Shown here: positions 27,315 to 36,516 of the stretch, piece after piece | Position numbering within the stretch: the stretch's first letter is position 1 | Layout: each line of letters starts with the position of its first letter | Source: Clusia tigrina | Lineage: Eukaryota; Arthropoda; Insecta; Diptera; Clusiidae | DNA length: 64,000 nt | Direction: 5' to 3' | NCBI GenBank assembly: GCA_920105625.2 | Contig: OV050032.1 | Span: 108,236,542-108,300,541, forward strand | Made by a program: the position numbers and the translations under genes | Notes under the pieces: generated by a model | Database searches by the model: none | Told to the model about the DNA's origin: nothing | The model's input: only the letters and a program-made list of their open reading frames with translations

Positions 27315-27325
27315 TTATTTAAATA
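27315..27325 (-). promoter_or_regulatory. VP promoter TATA-like element, copy 6
   Basis: TATTTAAATAA at the standard spacing; the 18-nt duplication upstream is exact. Confidence 0.5.
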
Positions 27326-27436
27326 ATACCAATATGCGCAATAAATTATCTTAGCAACATTGTATTACTTAGCAACATTGTATTATACTGGTTTTTAACG
27401 TGCAACGTGACTTCATGTTTACGTTATAGTATTATA

Positions 27437-27711
27437 TGCGCAGTAAAAATAATAAAACATTATGGCGACGACGACGACGACGACGATGCCGACAGCGCAG
27501 TCAATAGTGGCTAAGCTGAATTTTCCATTCGGCAGCTATCGGCCGAAGGCCATGATATAGCTAAGCCATATCCTATTCATGGCTTAGCTATATCATGGCC
27601 TTCGGCCGATAGCTGCCGAATGGAAAATTCAGCTTTGCCACTATTGACTGCGCTGTCGGCATCGTCGTCGTCGTCGTCGTCGCCATAATGTTTTATTATT
27701 TTTACTGCGCA
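27437..27711. repeat. Expanded terminal palindrome with double loop, VP/NS junction of copies 6 and 7 (275 nt)
   Basis: The loop is present twice: form A (from ATTCGGCAGC) followed directly by form B (from CCTATTCATGG), giving a second palindrome centred near 27,570. The left arm has the variant GTGGCTAAGCTG, while the right arm has the ordinary CAGCTTTGCCAC, so the arms come from different hairpins. The element is 47 nt longer than a complete one. Confidence 0.92.
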
Positions 27712-27738
27712 TAGTTAACGACTTATTTTGCAAAAGAG

Positions 27739-27745
27739 TATATAA
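27739..27745 (+). promoter_or_regulatory. NS promoter TATA box, copy 7
   Basis: TATATAA 28-34 nt before the NS1 ATG; the promoter is undamaged although both large genes of this copy are broken. Confidence 0.7.
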
Positions 27746-27772
27746 GCGCAATAAATTTCTCAAGTAACTTAA

Positions 27773-29683
27773 ATGAATTCTAGTAGCGAAAGTGAGTGTT
27801 CGTATAATTATTCAAGTGAAGAAAATGGCACCGACGAAAAAAGTGACGATTCGCGAGCCAGTAGTATTAGACGACGATTCTCCATTGGAGTCAGAAAACG
27901 AGCAGGAGATTCAACTTGGACAAAGATTAAGCGATTACGAAGAAGTATCAGTAATGCCGAATACGCAAGCAGTGGAGGAGACGATAGTGAAGGAGACACG
28001 GAAGAAAAGGAAAGCAGAGGACAATCAGGAGATGACCAAAAAAAAGAAATTGGATGTCGAAGCAGAAATGAAAAAGGCGAGTCTTCTTCCAGAGAACTCA
28101 ACGCATATTTCGCTTCTTTCATTGGTGATGCTGCTATGGACAAAGGAATTCCTTCTTCATGCGAATACAACATTGGAGATTTTGATCTCTCTCTCTTTGA
28201 AACAGAAGCAGTACGAGGCGAAACGATCTCTACATACGTTGATGGACTCCCTCCTGTATGCACAGAAAATAATTCTTGCCCAAAAGAAAGAATTAGGCAA
28301 GTATTCGTTGAAGCATTTAATCATAATCCTATTAAACAGCGAGTGGTCCACGATGTATTTGGAACAATCTATGACGTTGGAAACATCAACATGGATTACA
28401 AACAATTATGTAGAAAATTTTCAGGGACCATCCTCATCATCGCACATCACGGGAATCACATCCATGTCATCCACGACTGCAATTACTCCAACAATTCCTG
28501 CCGATGTTCCTTCAATTCCTGCTTCCAGGAACGTATCACTAGAAGATTCGCTCGACGCGTTATTCCAAGTTGGAAATTCACGCTCCAGCACTGGATCAAT
28601 CTGTCAATCTATTTGCAGAAAGATTCCAGGGAGTACATATACTATAACATCGCCGGGGGAACGTGGTTTCCAAGTTGTGAAACTAGATGTATACGATTTT
28701 TCCAAGATCTGCAAGAAGCCGAAGAAGGAATGGTGGACGGAAGCGAATTTTCGTTCAACATTTATAATCCAATCTCCTTTGGATCCCAATTACAAAACAA
28801 TAATGAAGTTATTAGTATCTGTAACGAATCAGTTACAACAGATACCAAATGTCAAAAGAGAGGAAAGGGAGACAAAATAATAGATTTTCTAAAAGAACAT
28901 CCAACAGCTCCCATAAGCCATATTTTAAATACATCAATGTGGCTATCTTCGCAATTTCGGTTCTTTGACTTAAATTCTACTTTAATAAAAAATTGTATTA
29001 GAATAGTAAATAACTATATAAATAATTTAACTTTCCAGGAAATTTTTTTATATTTACAATCTGTTGAACCACAAAATTTAATTTTCAACGCACCAGTAGG
29101 TAATTTATATAATTATTATTATTCTATTCAAGAATCAGTAAATATTTTAGATGACTTATTAAAATTTCAATTTTATAATGATTATAATGAAATAATAAAA
29201 TTTTTAATTAATTTATATAATGTTATTGATAAAAATATTCCTAAAAAAAATACTTTATTTATATTATCACCTCCAAATGCTGGTAAAAATTATTTTTTTG
29301 ATACTTTTATACATTTTTGTTTAAATTTTGGCCAAGTTGGCAATTTTAATCGTTATAGTTCTTTTCCATTAATGGAATGCGTTGACAAGAGAATAATTCT
29401 ATGGAACGAACCTATACTGGAGCCGTAAGCAACTGAAACATTAAAAATGTTATTTGGTGGAGATACTGTTGCAGCTAAAGTTAAATATTCAAATGATACT
29501 GTAGTCATGCGAACACCAATTATTGTTCTATCAAATAACGATGTATTCCCAAATGATAAAGCTTTTAGATCTAGAATGTTTATTTATAAGTGGAGATCAT
29601 ATAAAAATTTAAAAAATTATAATAAAAAACCACATCCTTTGTCAAGTTATCATTTATTGAAAAAATATAATATATTACAATAA
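27773..29683 (+). pseudogene. NS1: NS1, copy 7, nonsense mutation at codon 552
   Basis: Codon 552 is TAA (TCA in the others) at 29426-29428, after Walker B but before motif B' and sensor N588, so the helicase is truncated. The rest of the frame to 29683 is open. N18, D75 and a private Q210K; Q210K is silent in NS2. Confidence 0.92.
27825..28880 (+). CDS. NS2: NS2, copy 7
   Basis: Intact 351-aa frame with Thr58, the only undamaged gene of this copy. Confidence 0.84.
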   Translation: MAPTKKVTIREPVVLDDDSPLESENEQEIQLGQRLSDYEEVSVMPNTQAVEETIVKETRKKRKAEDNQEMTKKKKLDVEAEMKKASLLPENSTHISLLSLVMLLWTKEFLLHANTTLEILISLSLKQKQYEAKRSLHTLMDSLLYAQKIILAQKKELGKYSLKHLIIILLNSEWSTMYLEQSMTLETSTWITNNYVENFQGPSSSSHITGITSMSSTTAITPTIPADVPSIPASRNVSLEDSLDALFQVGNSRSSTGSICQSICRKIPGSTYTITSPGERGFQVVKLDVYDFSKICKKPKKEWWTEANFRSTFIIQSPLDPNYKTIMKLLVSVTNQLQQIPNVKREERETK

Positions 29684-29692
29684 AAAATAAAA

Positions 29693-31704
29693 TTATAAAT
29701 TTAAATGTTGTGTTTTATTTATAACATCCTATTCTTCATCTTCATCTTCTTCATTTAAAATTGCATTTACTTTTCCATTATCGTCATCTGTAACGCCGAA
29801 TAATGTTTGACCATCTGTGTAAGCTCTATCATAATTAGCACAAAAAGTTGCTTCTAAAGGCCAACTAACACTAAATCCTTTGCCAAATGCTGATGTAATA
29901 TTACATTTAATGTCTATTGAACATTCTACTTTCCAATAACATGCGCTATTTAAATAACTAGTTGAATTATCTGTTGGTTTTAATTGAGGAGTTGCAATTA
30001 ACCCCACATGTAATTGAGGTTGTGTATCATAACCGAATCCACCTCTTATTGGATGATATGTACCATATGATTCTATTGTTCTAGCATATACATCATTTAT
30101 ATTATTAATTACGATAGGTGTTGTTGCACTTTTACTTAAACCTATATCTCCAGATATTGGTTTATTGCCAGCTTTAAAGAATTGTAGTACATGACTATGT
30201 GGTCTAATTTTTGAAGAATGAACTTTATATTTTTGTCTCGTATATGGGACAAAATGTTCTTTACCACGTTTTATAAATCCACTTTTTGGTCTATATTCAT
30301 AATTTGCAATTGGGATTCCTATTGATTGATTTATTAAGAACTGGTGAACTTTTTCATCCATTCTCACACTTCCTTTATCATGAATTATATATTCTGGATA
30401 TTTGCCATCATCTGGATTTCTTTCTCGGTTCCATTCATGGACAAAGTATTGTTCAATTGGTGTTGGAACACATAGTGCATTTGATGGAATGTGTTTATAA
30501 TATTTTTGGTACATTTCAGTAACATCAATTGTTTCCAATCCAGTTACTCTCATCGGATCTGTTCCAGCTGAAGTATATTTTACATTTTTTCCATAAAATG
30601 TTTTATTTAATCCTTCTGCTACCAATCCAATTGGTACATATTCTGAAGTTGCAGTTCCAGTCACAGTTGAACCAATGTCGAAAGCAGTACGAGTACCTAA
30701 TGGAGTTACTTGGCATGTAGCTTTCATTACTTCTGCAGTTGTCGGTAACATATCATATTCAGCTTCACTTAGATAAAAAGGTATAAAATCAACTGGAATT
30801 AGAGCTAAAGGTGTAGTAATTTGATCAATTGTTTGTGAAGTTTGAATGTTCTCAGTACTATAACCATAACTTACTAATATTTTGGTCTTTGAAAAATGCA
30901 TATAATTACTAGAACATGGTGTACTAGGTCTTATCCATGTGATACCCGTAGTAGAGGAATCTCCACTTCCTGTTGCACCCGATCGCGCCCCTGTATTCGG
31001 GCCACGACCTGAACCACTTTGCTGATGAATATTTTCTTGATCAACATCCATATTAGAAGAAGCACTATTAGGATGATTAGTTTTTTCAACGAATAAAGGA
31101 TCGTGTTCAACACTTGAATCAGATTCACTATCTGGATCAGATCTTGGTCTCTTGGCGGGTGGTCCGTTATTGGTTCCGGCGCGGTTTGCATTAAAATCTC
31201 TTTCTAAAGCTTTATAATAGTATCCTCCAACTTTATAACTATCGTAGATTTGTTTACTTATTAATGCGTTTGCTTTAAATTCTTGAAAATTTCGATATCC
31301 GCCTTTATCTGGTGTATCTTTTATACGTGCCCACTCTTGTGCAAAATGTCTTTCTCGTGAAGCATATATTAATTGAGGTAAAGTTTCTCTTTTTCTCCTT
31401 GCATTCTAGGATATTGTACACCAAACACACTTTCAAAACCATATTTCAATGATAATCCAACAATTCCAGTTAATTCAGCTAATGATCCGTTTTTATGATA
31501 ATCAGATATAAATGAATTAATTGCAACACGATCAGCTTCTCTTATTTGTTCCTTTGTTGTTGCTAATTCATATGTTAAATCGTGAATGTATGCGTCAAAA
31601 TCAACTTCATCAACCGGTTCGTCGTCTTTGTATACTGTGTTGCCTGGCCCCAAGTAATTATGACCTGGAAATGTGTATCCGTCGCTGCTATGATATAACA
31701 CCAT
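29693..31704 (-). pseudogene. VP: VP, copy 7, frameshift and C-terminal stop
   Basis: Two lesions. A one-base deletion in a T run near 31,385 shifts the frame after about residue 107, ending translation at 31369 with 111 residues: most of the PLA2 region but no capsid. Further on, Tyr659 reads TAG at 29729-29731, which would remove the last 12 residues. The alleles T49, S214, A329, D433 and D598 match copy 5. Confidence 0.93.
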
Positions 31705-31728
31705 ACTAACAGCAAAACCATTTTAAAA

Positions 31729-31739
31729 TTATTTAAATA
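31729..31739 (-). promoter_or_regulatory. VP promoter TATA-like element, copy 7
   Basis: TATTTAAATAA at the usual distance from the VP start; no lesion in the promoter. Confidence 0.45.
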
Positions 31740-31850
31740 ATACCAATATGCGCAATAAATTATCTTAGCAACATTGTATTACTTAGCAACATTGTATTAT
31801 ACTGGTTTTTAACGTGCAACGTGACTTCATGTTTACGTTATAGTATTATA

Positions 31851-32005
31851 TGCGCAGTAAAAATAATAAAACATTATGGCGACGACGACGACGACGACGA
31901 TGCCGACAGCGCAGTCAATAGTGGCAAAGCTGAATTTTCCTATTCATGGCTTAGCTATATCATGGCCTTCGGCCGATAGCTGCCGAATGGAAAATTCATA
32001 GCGCA
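31851..32005. repeat. Truncated terminal palindrome, VP/NS (head-to-tail) junction of copies 7 and 8 (155 nt)
   Basis: The left arm and a complete form B loop are present. The right arm stops at GGAAAATTCA and jumps to TAGCGCATAGTTAACG, so about 73 nt including all GTC triplets are missing. This arm cannot form the normal stem. Confidence 0.92.
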
Positions 32006-32032
32006 TAGTTAACGACTTATTTTGCAAAAGAG

Positions 32033-32039
32033 TATATAA
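32033..32039 (+). promoter_or_regulatory. NS promoter TATA box, copy 8
   Basis: TATATAA before NS1, retained only 28 nt from the truncated hairpin edge. Confidence 0.7.
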
Positions 32040-32066
32040 GCGCAATAAATTTCTCAAGTAACTTAA

Positions 32067-33977
32067 ATGAATTCTAGTAGCGAAAGTGAGTGTTCGTATA
32101 ATTATTCAAGTGAAGAAAATGGCACCGACGAAAAAAGTGACGATTCGCGAGCCAGTAGTATTAGACGACGATTCTCCATTGGAGTCAGAAAACGAGCAGG
32201 AGATTCAACTTGGACAAAGATTAAGCGATTACGAAGAAGTATCAGTAATGCCGAATACGCAAGCAGTGGAGGAGACGATAGTGAAGGAGAAACGGAAGAA
32301 AAGGAAAGCAGAGGACAATCAGGAGATGACCAAAAAAAAGAAATTGGATGTCGAAGCAGAAATGAAAAAGGCGAGTCTTCTTCCAGAGAACTCAACGCAT
32401 ATTTCGCTTCTTTCATTGGTGATGCTGCTATGGACAAAGGAATTCCTTCTTCATGCGAATACAACATTGGAGATTTTGATCTCTCTCTCTTTGAAACAGA
32501 AGCAGTACGAGGCGAAACGATCTCTACATACGTTGATGGACTCCCTCCTGTATGCACAGAAAATAATTCTTGCCCAAAAGAAAGAATTAGGCAAGTATTC
32601 GTTGAAGCATTTAATCATAATCCTATTAAACAGCGAGTGGTCCACGATGTATTTGGAACAATCTATGACGTTGGAAACATCAACATGGATTACCAACAAT
32701 TATGTAGAAAATTTTCAGGGACCATCCTCATCATCGCACATCACGGGAATCACATCCATGTCATCCACGACTGCAATTACTCCAACAATTCCTGCCGATG
32801 TTCCTTCAATTCCTGCTTCCAGGAACGTATCACTAGAAGATTCGCTCGACGCGTTATTCCAAGTTGGAAATTCACGCTCCAGCACTGGATCAATCTGTCA
32901 ATCTATTTGCAGAAAGATTCCAGGGAGTACATATACTATAACATCGCCGGGGGAACGTGGTTTCCAAGTTGTGAAACTAGATGTATACGATTTTTCCAAG
33001 ATCTGCAAGAAGCCGAAGAAGGAATGGTGGACGGAAGCGAATTTTCGTTCAACATTTATAATCCAATCTCCTTTGGATCCCAATTACAAAACAATAATGA
33101 AGTTATTAGTATCTGTAACGAATCAGTTACAACAGATACCAAATGTCAAAAGAGAGGAAAGGGAGACAAAATAATTGATTTTCTAAAAGAACATCCAACA
33201 GCTCCCATAAGCCATATTTTAAATACATCAATGTGGCTATCTTCGCAATTTCGGTTCTTTGACTTAAATTCTACTTTAATAAAAAATTGTATAAGAATAG
33301 TAAATAACTATATAAATAATTTAACTTTCCAGGAAATTTTTTTATATTTACAATCTGTTGAACCACAAAATTTAATTTTCAACGCACCAGTAGGTAATTT
33401 ATATAATTATTATTATTCTATTCAAGAATCAGTAAATATTTTAGATGACTTATTAAAATTTCAATTTTATAATGATTATAATGAAATAATAAAATTTTTA
33501 ATTAATTTATATAATGTTATTGATAAAAATATTCCTAAAAAAAATACTTTATTTATATTATCACCTCCAAATGCTGGTAAAAATTATTTTTTTGATACTT
33601 TTATACATTTTTGTTTAAATTTTGGCCAAGTTGGCAATTTTAATCGTTATAGTTCTTTTCCATTAATGGAATGCGTTGACAAGAGAATAATTCTATGGAA
33701 CGAACCTATACTGGAGCCGTCAGCAACTGAAACATTAAAAATGTTATTTGGTGGAGATACTGTTGCAGCTAAAGTTAAATATTCAAATGATACTGTAGTC
33801 ATGCGAACACCAATTATTGTTCTATCAAATAACGATGTATTCCCAAATGATAAAGCTTTTAGATCTAGAATGTTTATTTATAAGTGGAGATCATATAAAA
33901 ATTTAAAAAATTATAATAAAAAACCACATCCTTTGTCAAGTTATCATTTATTGAAAAAATATAATATATTACAATAA
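32067..33977 (+). CDS. NS1: NS1 nickase-helicase, copy 8
   Basis: Intact 636 aa (N18, E75), matching copies 3 and 4. This is the last NS1 before the satellite. Confidence 0.93.
   Translation: MNSSSESECSYNYSSEENGTDEKSDDSRASSIRRRFSIGVRKRAGDSTWTKIKRLRRSISNAEYASSGGDDSEGETEEKESRGQSGDDQKKEIGCRSRNEKGESSSRELNAYFASFIGDAAMDKGIPSSCEYNIGDFDLSLFETEAVRGETISTYVDGLPPVCTENNSCPKERIRQVFVEAFNHNPIKQRVVHDVFGTIYDVGNINMDYQQLCRKFSGTILIIAHHGNHIHVIHDCNYSNNSCRCSFNSCFQERITRRFARRVIPSWKFTLQHWINLSIYLQKDSREYIYYNIAGGTWFPSCETRCIRFFQDLQEAEEGMVDGSEFSFNIYNPISFGSQLQNNNEVISICNESVTTDTKCQKRGKGDKIIDFLKEHPTAPISHILNTSMWLSSQFRFFDLNSTLIKNCIRIVNNYINNLTFQEIFLYLQSVEPQNLIFNAPVGNLYNYYYSIQESVNILDDLLKFQFYNDYNEIIKFLINLYNVIDKNIPKKNTLFILSPPNAGKNYFFDTFIHFCLNFGQVGNFNRYSSFPLMECVDKRIILWNEPILEPSATETLKMLFGGDTVAAKVKYSNDTVVMRTPIIVLSNNDVFPNDKAFRSRMFIYKWRSYKNLKNYNKKPHPLSSYHLLKKYNILQ
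32119..33174 (+). CDS. NS2: NS2, copy 8
   Basis: Intact 351-aa frame, same sequence as copy 3 as far as can be judged. Confidence 0.85.
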   Translation: MAPTKKVTIREPVVLDDDSPLESENEQEIQLGQRLSDYEEVSVMPNTQAVEETIVKEKRKKRKAEDNQEMTKKKKLDVEAEMKKASLLPENSTHISLLSLVMLLWTKEFLLHANTTLEILISLSLKQKQYEAKRSLHTLMDSLLYAQKIILAQKKELGKYSLKHLIIILLNSEWSTMYLEQSMTLETSTWITNNYVENFQGPSSSSHITGITSMSSTTAITPTIPADVPSIPASRNVSLEDSLDALFQVGNSRSSTGSICQSICRKIPGSTYTITSPGERGFQVVKLDVYDFSKICKKPKKEWWTEANFRSTFIIQSPLDPNYKTIMKLLVSVTNQLQQIPNVKREERETK

Positions 33978-33986
33978 AAAATAAAA

Positions 33987-35999
33987 TTATAAATTTAAAT
34001 GTTGTGTTTTATTTATAACATCATATTCTTCATCATCATCTTCTTCATTTAAAATTGCATTTACTTTTCCATTATCGTCATCTGTAACGCCGAATAATGT
34101 TTGACCATCTGTGTAAGCTCTATCATAATTAGCACAAAAAGTTGCTTCTAAAGGCCAACTAACACTAAATCCTTTGCCAAATGCTGATGTAATATTACAT
34201 TTAATTTCTATTGAACATTCTACTTTCCAATAACATGCGCTATTTAAATAACTAGTTGAATTATCTGTTGGTTTTAATTGAGGAGTTGCAATTAACCCCA
34301 CATGTAATTGAGGTTGTGTCTCATAACCGAATCCACCTCTTATTGGATGATATGTACCATATGATTCTATTGTTCTAGCATATACATCATTTATATTATT
34401 AATTACGATAGGTGTTGTTGCACTTTTACTTAAACCTATATCTCCAGATATTGGTTTATTGCCAGCTTTAAAGAATTGTAGTACATGACTATGTGGTCTA
34501 ATTTTTGAAGAATGAACTTTATATTTTTGTCTCGTATATGGGACAAAATGTTCTTTACCACGTTTTATAAATCCACTTTTTGGTCTATATTCATAATTTG
34601 CAATTGGGATTCCTATTGATTGATTTATTAAAAACTGGTGAACTTTTTCATCCATTCTCACACTTCCTTTATCATGAATTATATATTCTGGATATTTGCC
34701 TTCATCTGGATTTCTTTCTCGGTTCCATTCATGGACAAAGTATTGTTCAATTGGTGTTGGAACACATAGTGCATTTGATGGAATGTGTTTATAATATTTT
34801 TGGTACATTTCAGTAACATCAATTGTTTCCAATCCAGTTACTCTCATCGGATCTGTTCCAGCTGAAGTATATTTTACATTTTTTCCATAAAATGTTTTAT
34901 TTAATCCTTCTGCTACCAATCCAATTGGTACATATTCTGAAGTTGCAGTTCCAGTCACAGTTGAACCAATGTCAAAAGCAGTACGAGTACCTAATGGAGT
35001 TACTTGGCATGTAACTTTCATTACTTCTGCAGTTGTCGGTAACATATCATATTCAGCTTCACTTAGATAAAAAGGTATAAAATCAACTGGAATTAGAGCT
35101 AAAGGTGTAGTAATTTGATCAATTGTTTGTGAAGTTTGAATGTTCTCAGTACTATAACCATAACTTACTAATATTTTGGTCTTTGAAAAATGCATATAAT
35201 TACTAGAACATGGTGTACTAGGTCTTATCCATGTGATACCCGTAGTAGAGGAATCTCCACTTCCTGTTGCACCCGATCGCGCCCCTGTATTCGGGCCACG
35301 ACCTGAACCACTTTGCTGATGAATATTTTCTTGATCAACATCCATATTAGAAGAAGCAGTATTAGGATGATTAGTTTTTTCAACGAATAAAGGATCGTGT
35401 TCAACACTTGAATCAGATTCACTATCTGGATCAGATCTTGGTCTCTTGGCGGGTGGTCCGTTATTGGTTCCGGCGCGGTTTGCATTAAAATCTCTTTCTA
35501 AAGCTTTATAATAGTATCCTCCAACTTTATAACTATCGTAGATTTGTTTACTTATTAATGCGTTTGCTTTAAATTCTTGAAAATTCCGATATCCGCCTTT
35601 ATCTGGTGTATCTTTTATACGTGCCCACTCTTGTGCAAAATGTCTTTCTCGTGAAGCATATATTAATTGAGGTAAAGTTTTCTCTTTTTCTCCTTGCATT
35701 CTAGGATATTGTACACCAAACACACTTTCAAAACCATATTTCAATGATAATCCAACAATTCCAGTTAATTCAGCTAATGATCCGTTTTTATGATAATCAG
35801 ATATAAATGAATTAATTGCAACACGATCAGCTTCTCTTATTTGTTCCTTTGTTGTTGCTAATTCATATGTTAAATCGTGAATGTATGCATCAAAATCAAC
35901 TTCATCAACCGGTTCGTCGTCTTTGTATACTGTGTTGCCTGGTCCCAAGTAATTATGACCTGGAAATGTGTATCCGTCACTGCTATGATATAACACCAT
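33987..35999 (-). CDS. VP: VP capsid protein with PLA2 domain, copy 8
   Basis: Intact 670 aa. T49 as in copies 5 and 7, but T214, V329, E433, E560 and E598 as in copies 3 and 6, so a recombination point between residues 49 and 214 is implied. Private E655D in the acidic tail. Confidence 0.93.
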   Translation of the reverse strand: MVLYHSSDGYTFPGHNYLGPGNTVYKDDEPVDEVDFDAYIHDLTYELATTKEQIREADRVAINSFISDYHKNGSLAELTGIVGLSLKYGFESVFGVQYPRMQGEKEKTLPQLIYASRERHFAQEWARIKDTPDKGGYRNFQEFKANALISKQIYDSYKVGGYYYKALERDFNANRAGTNNGPPAKRPRSDPDSESDSSVEHDPLFVEKTNHPNTASSNMDVDQENIHQQSGSGRGPNTGARSGATGSGDSSTTGITWIRPSTPCSSNYMHFSKTKILVSYGYSTENIQTSQTIDQITTPLALIPVDFIPFYLSEAEYDMLPTTAEVMKVTCQVTPLGTRTAFDIGSTVTGTATSEYVPIGLVAEGLNKTFYGKNVKYTSAGTDPMRVTGLETIDVTEMYQKYYKHIPSNALCVPTPIEQYFVHEWNRERNPDEGKYPEYIIHDKGSVRMDEKVHQFLINQSIGIPIANYEYRPKSGFIKRGKEHFVPYTRQKYKVHSSKIRPHSHVLQFFKAGNKPISGDIGLSKSATTPIVINNINDVYARTIESYGTYHPIRGGFGYETQPQLHVGLIATPQLKPTDNSTSYLNSACYWKVECSIEIKCNITSAFGKGFSVSWPLEATFCANYDRAYTDGQTLFGVTDDDNGKVNAILNEEDDDEEYDVINKTQHLNL

Positions 36000-36023
36000 A
36001 CTAACAGCAAAACCATTTTAAAA

Positions 36024-36034
36024 TTATTTAAATA
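36024..36034 (-). promoter_or_regulatory. VP promoter TATA-like element, copy 8
   Basis: TATTTAAATAA upstream of the last VP. The promoter is followed outward by a complete hairpin and then satellite. Confidence 0.5.
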
Positions 36035-36145
36035 ATACCAATATGCGCAATAAATTATCTTAGCAACATTGTATTACTTAGCAACATTGTAATATACTGG
36101 TTTTTAACGTGCAACGTGACTTCATGTTTACGTTATAGTATTATA

Positions 36146-36373
36146 TGCGCAGTAAAAATAATAAAACATTATGGCGACGACGACGACGACGACGATGCCG
36201 ACAGCGCAGTCAATAGTGGCAAAGCTGAATTTTCCATTCGGCAGCTATCGGCCGAAGGCCATGATATAGCTAAGCCATGAATAGGAAAATTCAGCTTTGC
36301 CACTATTGACTGCGCTGTCGGCATCGTCGTCGTCGTCGTCGTCGCCATAATGTTTTATTATTTTTACTGCGCA
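36146..36373. repeat. Terminal palindrome at right end of viral array (228 nt, loop form A)
   Basis: Complete consensus hairpin. It is followed by 16 nt of VP-side flank (TATAATACTATAACGT, 36374-36389) in the mirrored orientation, so a further inverted genome once continued or was copied here before the break. Confidence 0.92.
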
Positions 36374-36387
36374 TATAATACTATAAC

Positions 36388-36391
36388 GTTT
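36388..36391. other. Virus/satellite junction
   Basis: Viral flank reads CTATAACGT up to 36389; the next viral bases would be AAACATG, but the sequence continues as TTGATAGGTGTAGG, a normal satellite stretch. One T can be assigned to either side. No insertion or target duplication can be recognised, because the left junction is outside the window. Confidence 0.85.
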
Positions 36392-36516
36392 GATAGGTGT
36401 AGGACGTACCGTAAAGAAGTTAGGGCCATTTTTTACAAAATTTCAATTGTTACAAAATTTCAATGTTTTATGACGCTCCAGTAAAAAGTTACAAGCATTT
36501 GTATGTTGCAAACTTT
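36392..36516 (+). repeat. 125-bp truncated satellite monomer (recurring type)
   Basis: The first monomer after the virus is a short form in which GGGCCATT runs into TTTTACAAAATTTC and a duplicated ACAAAATTTCAA, skipping the middle of the unit. Further copies are at 41170-41294, 42470-42594, 43378-43502, 44678-44802, 45586-45710 and 51983-52107. The identical breakpoint shows they spread as part of larger duplications. Confidence 0.9.

Larger units (their letters stand above)
47..36389. other. Endogenous ambidensovirus concatemer, 1 partial + 8 full-length copies
   Basis: Nine near-identical viral genomes abut through shared terminal palindromes, with no host sequence between them. Orientation (NS to VP = forward) is R F R F R R F F F for copies 0 to 8. 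The family call rests on an NS1 with HUH, YxxK and SF3 helicase motifs, on a convergent VP with a parvoviral PLA2 domain, and on hairpin termini rich in GAC repeats. Ambisense organisation with PLA2 fits the ambidensovirus group; the genus cannot be decided from this sequence alone. The array is truncated by a gap on the left and joins satellite DNA on the right. Confidence 0.93.

Noticed and set aside
1278..36373. DNA transposon with terminal inverted repeats
   Set aside because: The proteins are parvoviral NS1 and VP, and the terminal repeats form hairpins shared by adjacent copies. No transposase or target-site duplication is seen.
47..36389. Array as a pure assembly artefact of a free virus
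   Set aside because: Not excluded, but copy-specific SNPs, stops, distinct junction structures and the satellite join argue against a collapsed or duplicated consensus. Long reads would decide.
36383..36392. Microhomology of several bases at the virus/satellite junction (AACGTT-like satellite variant)
   Set aside because: Some monomers read AAACGTTGATAGG, but the junction reads AACGTTTGATAGG with an extra T. Only a single T can be assigned to both sides.
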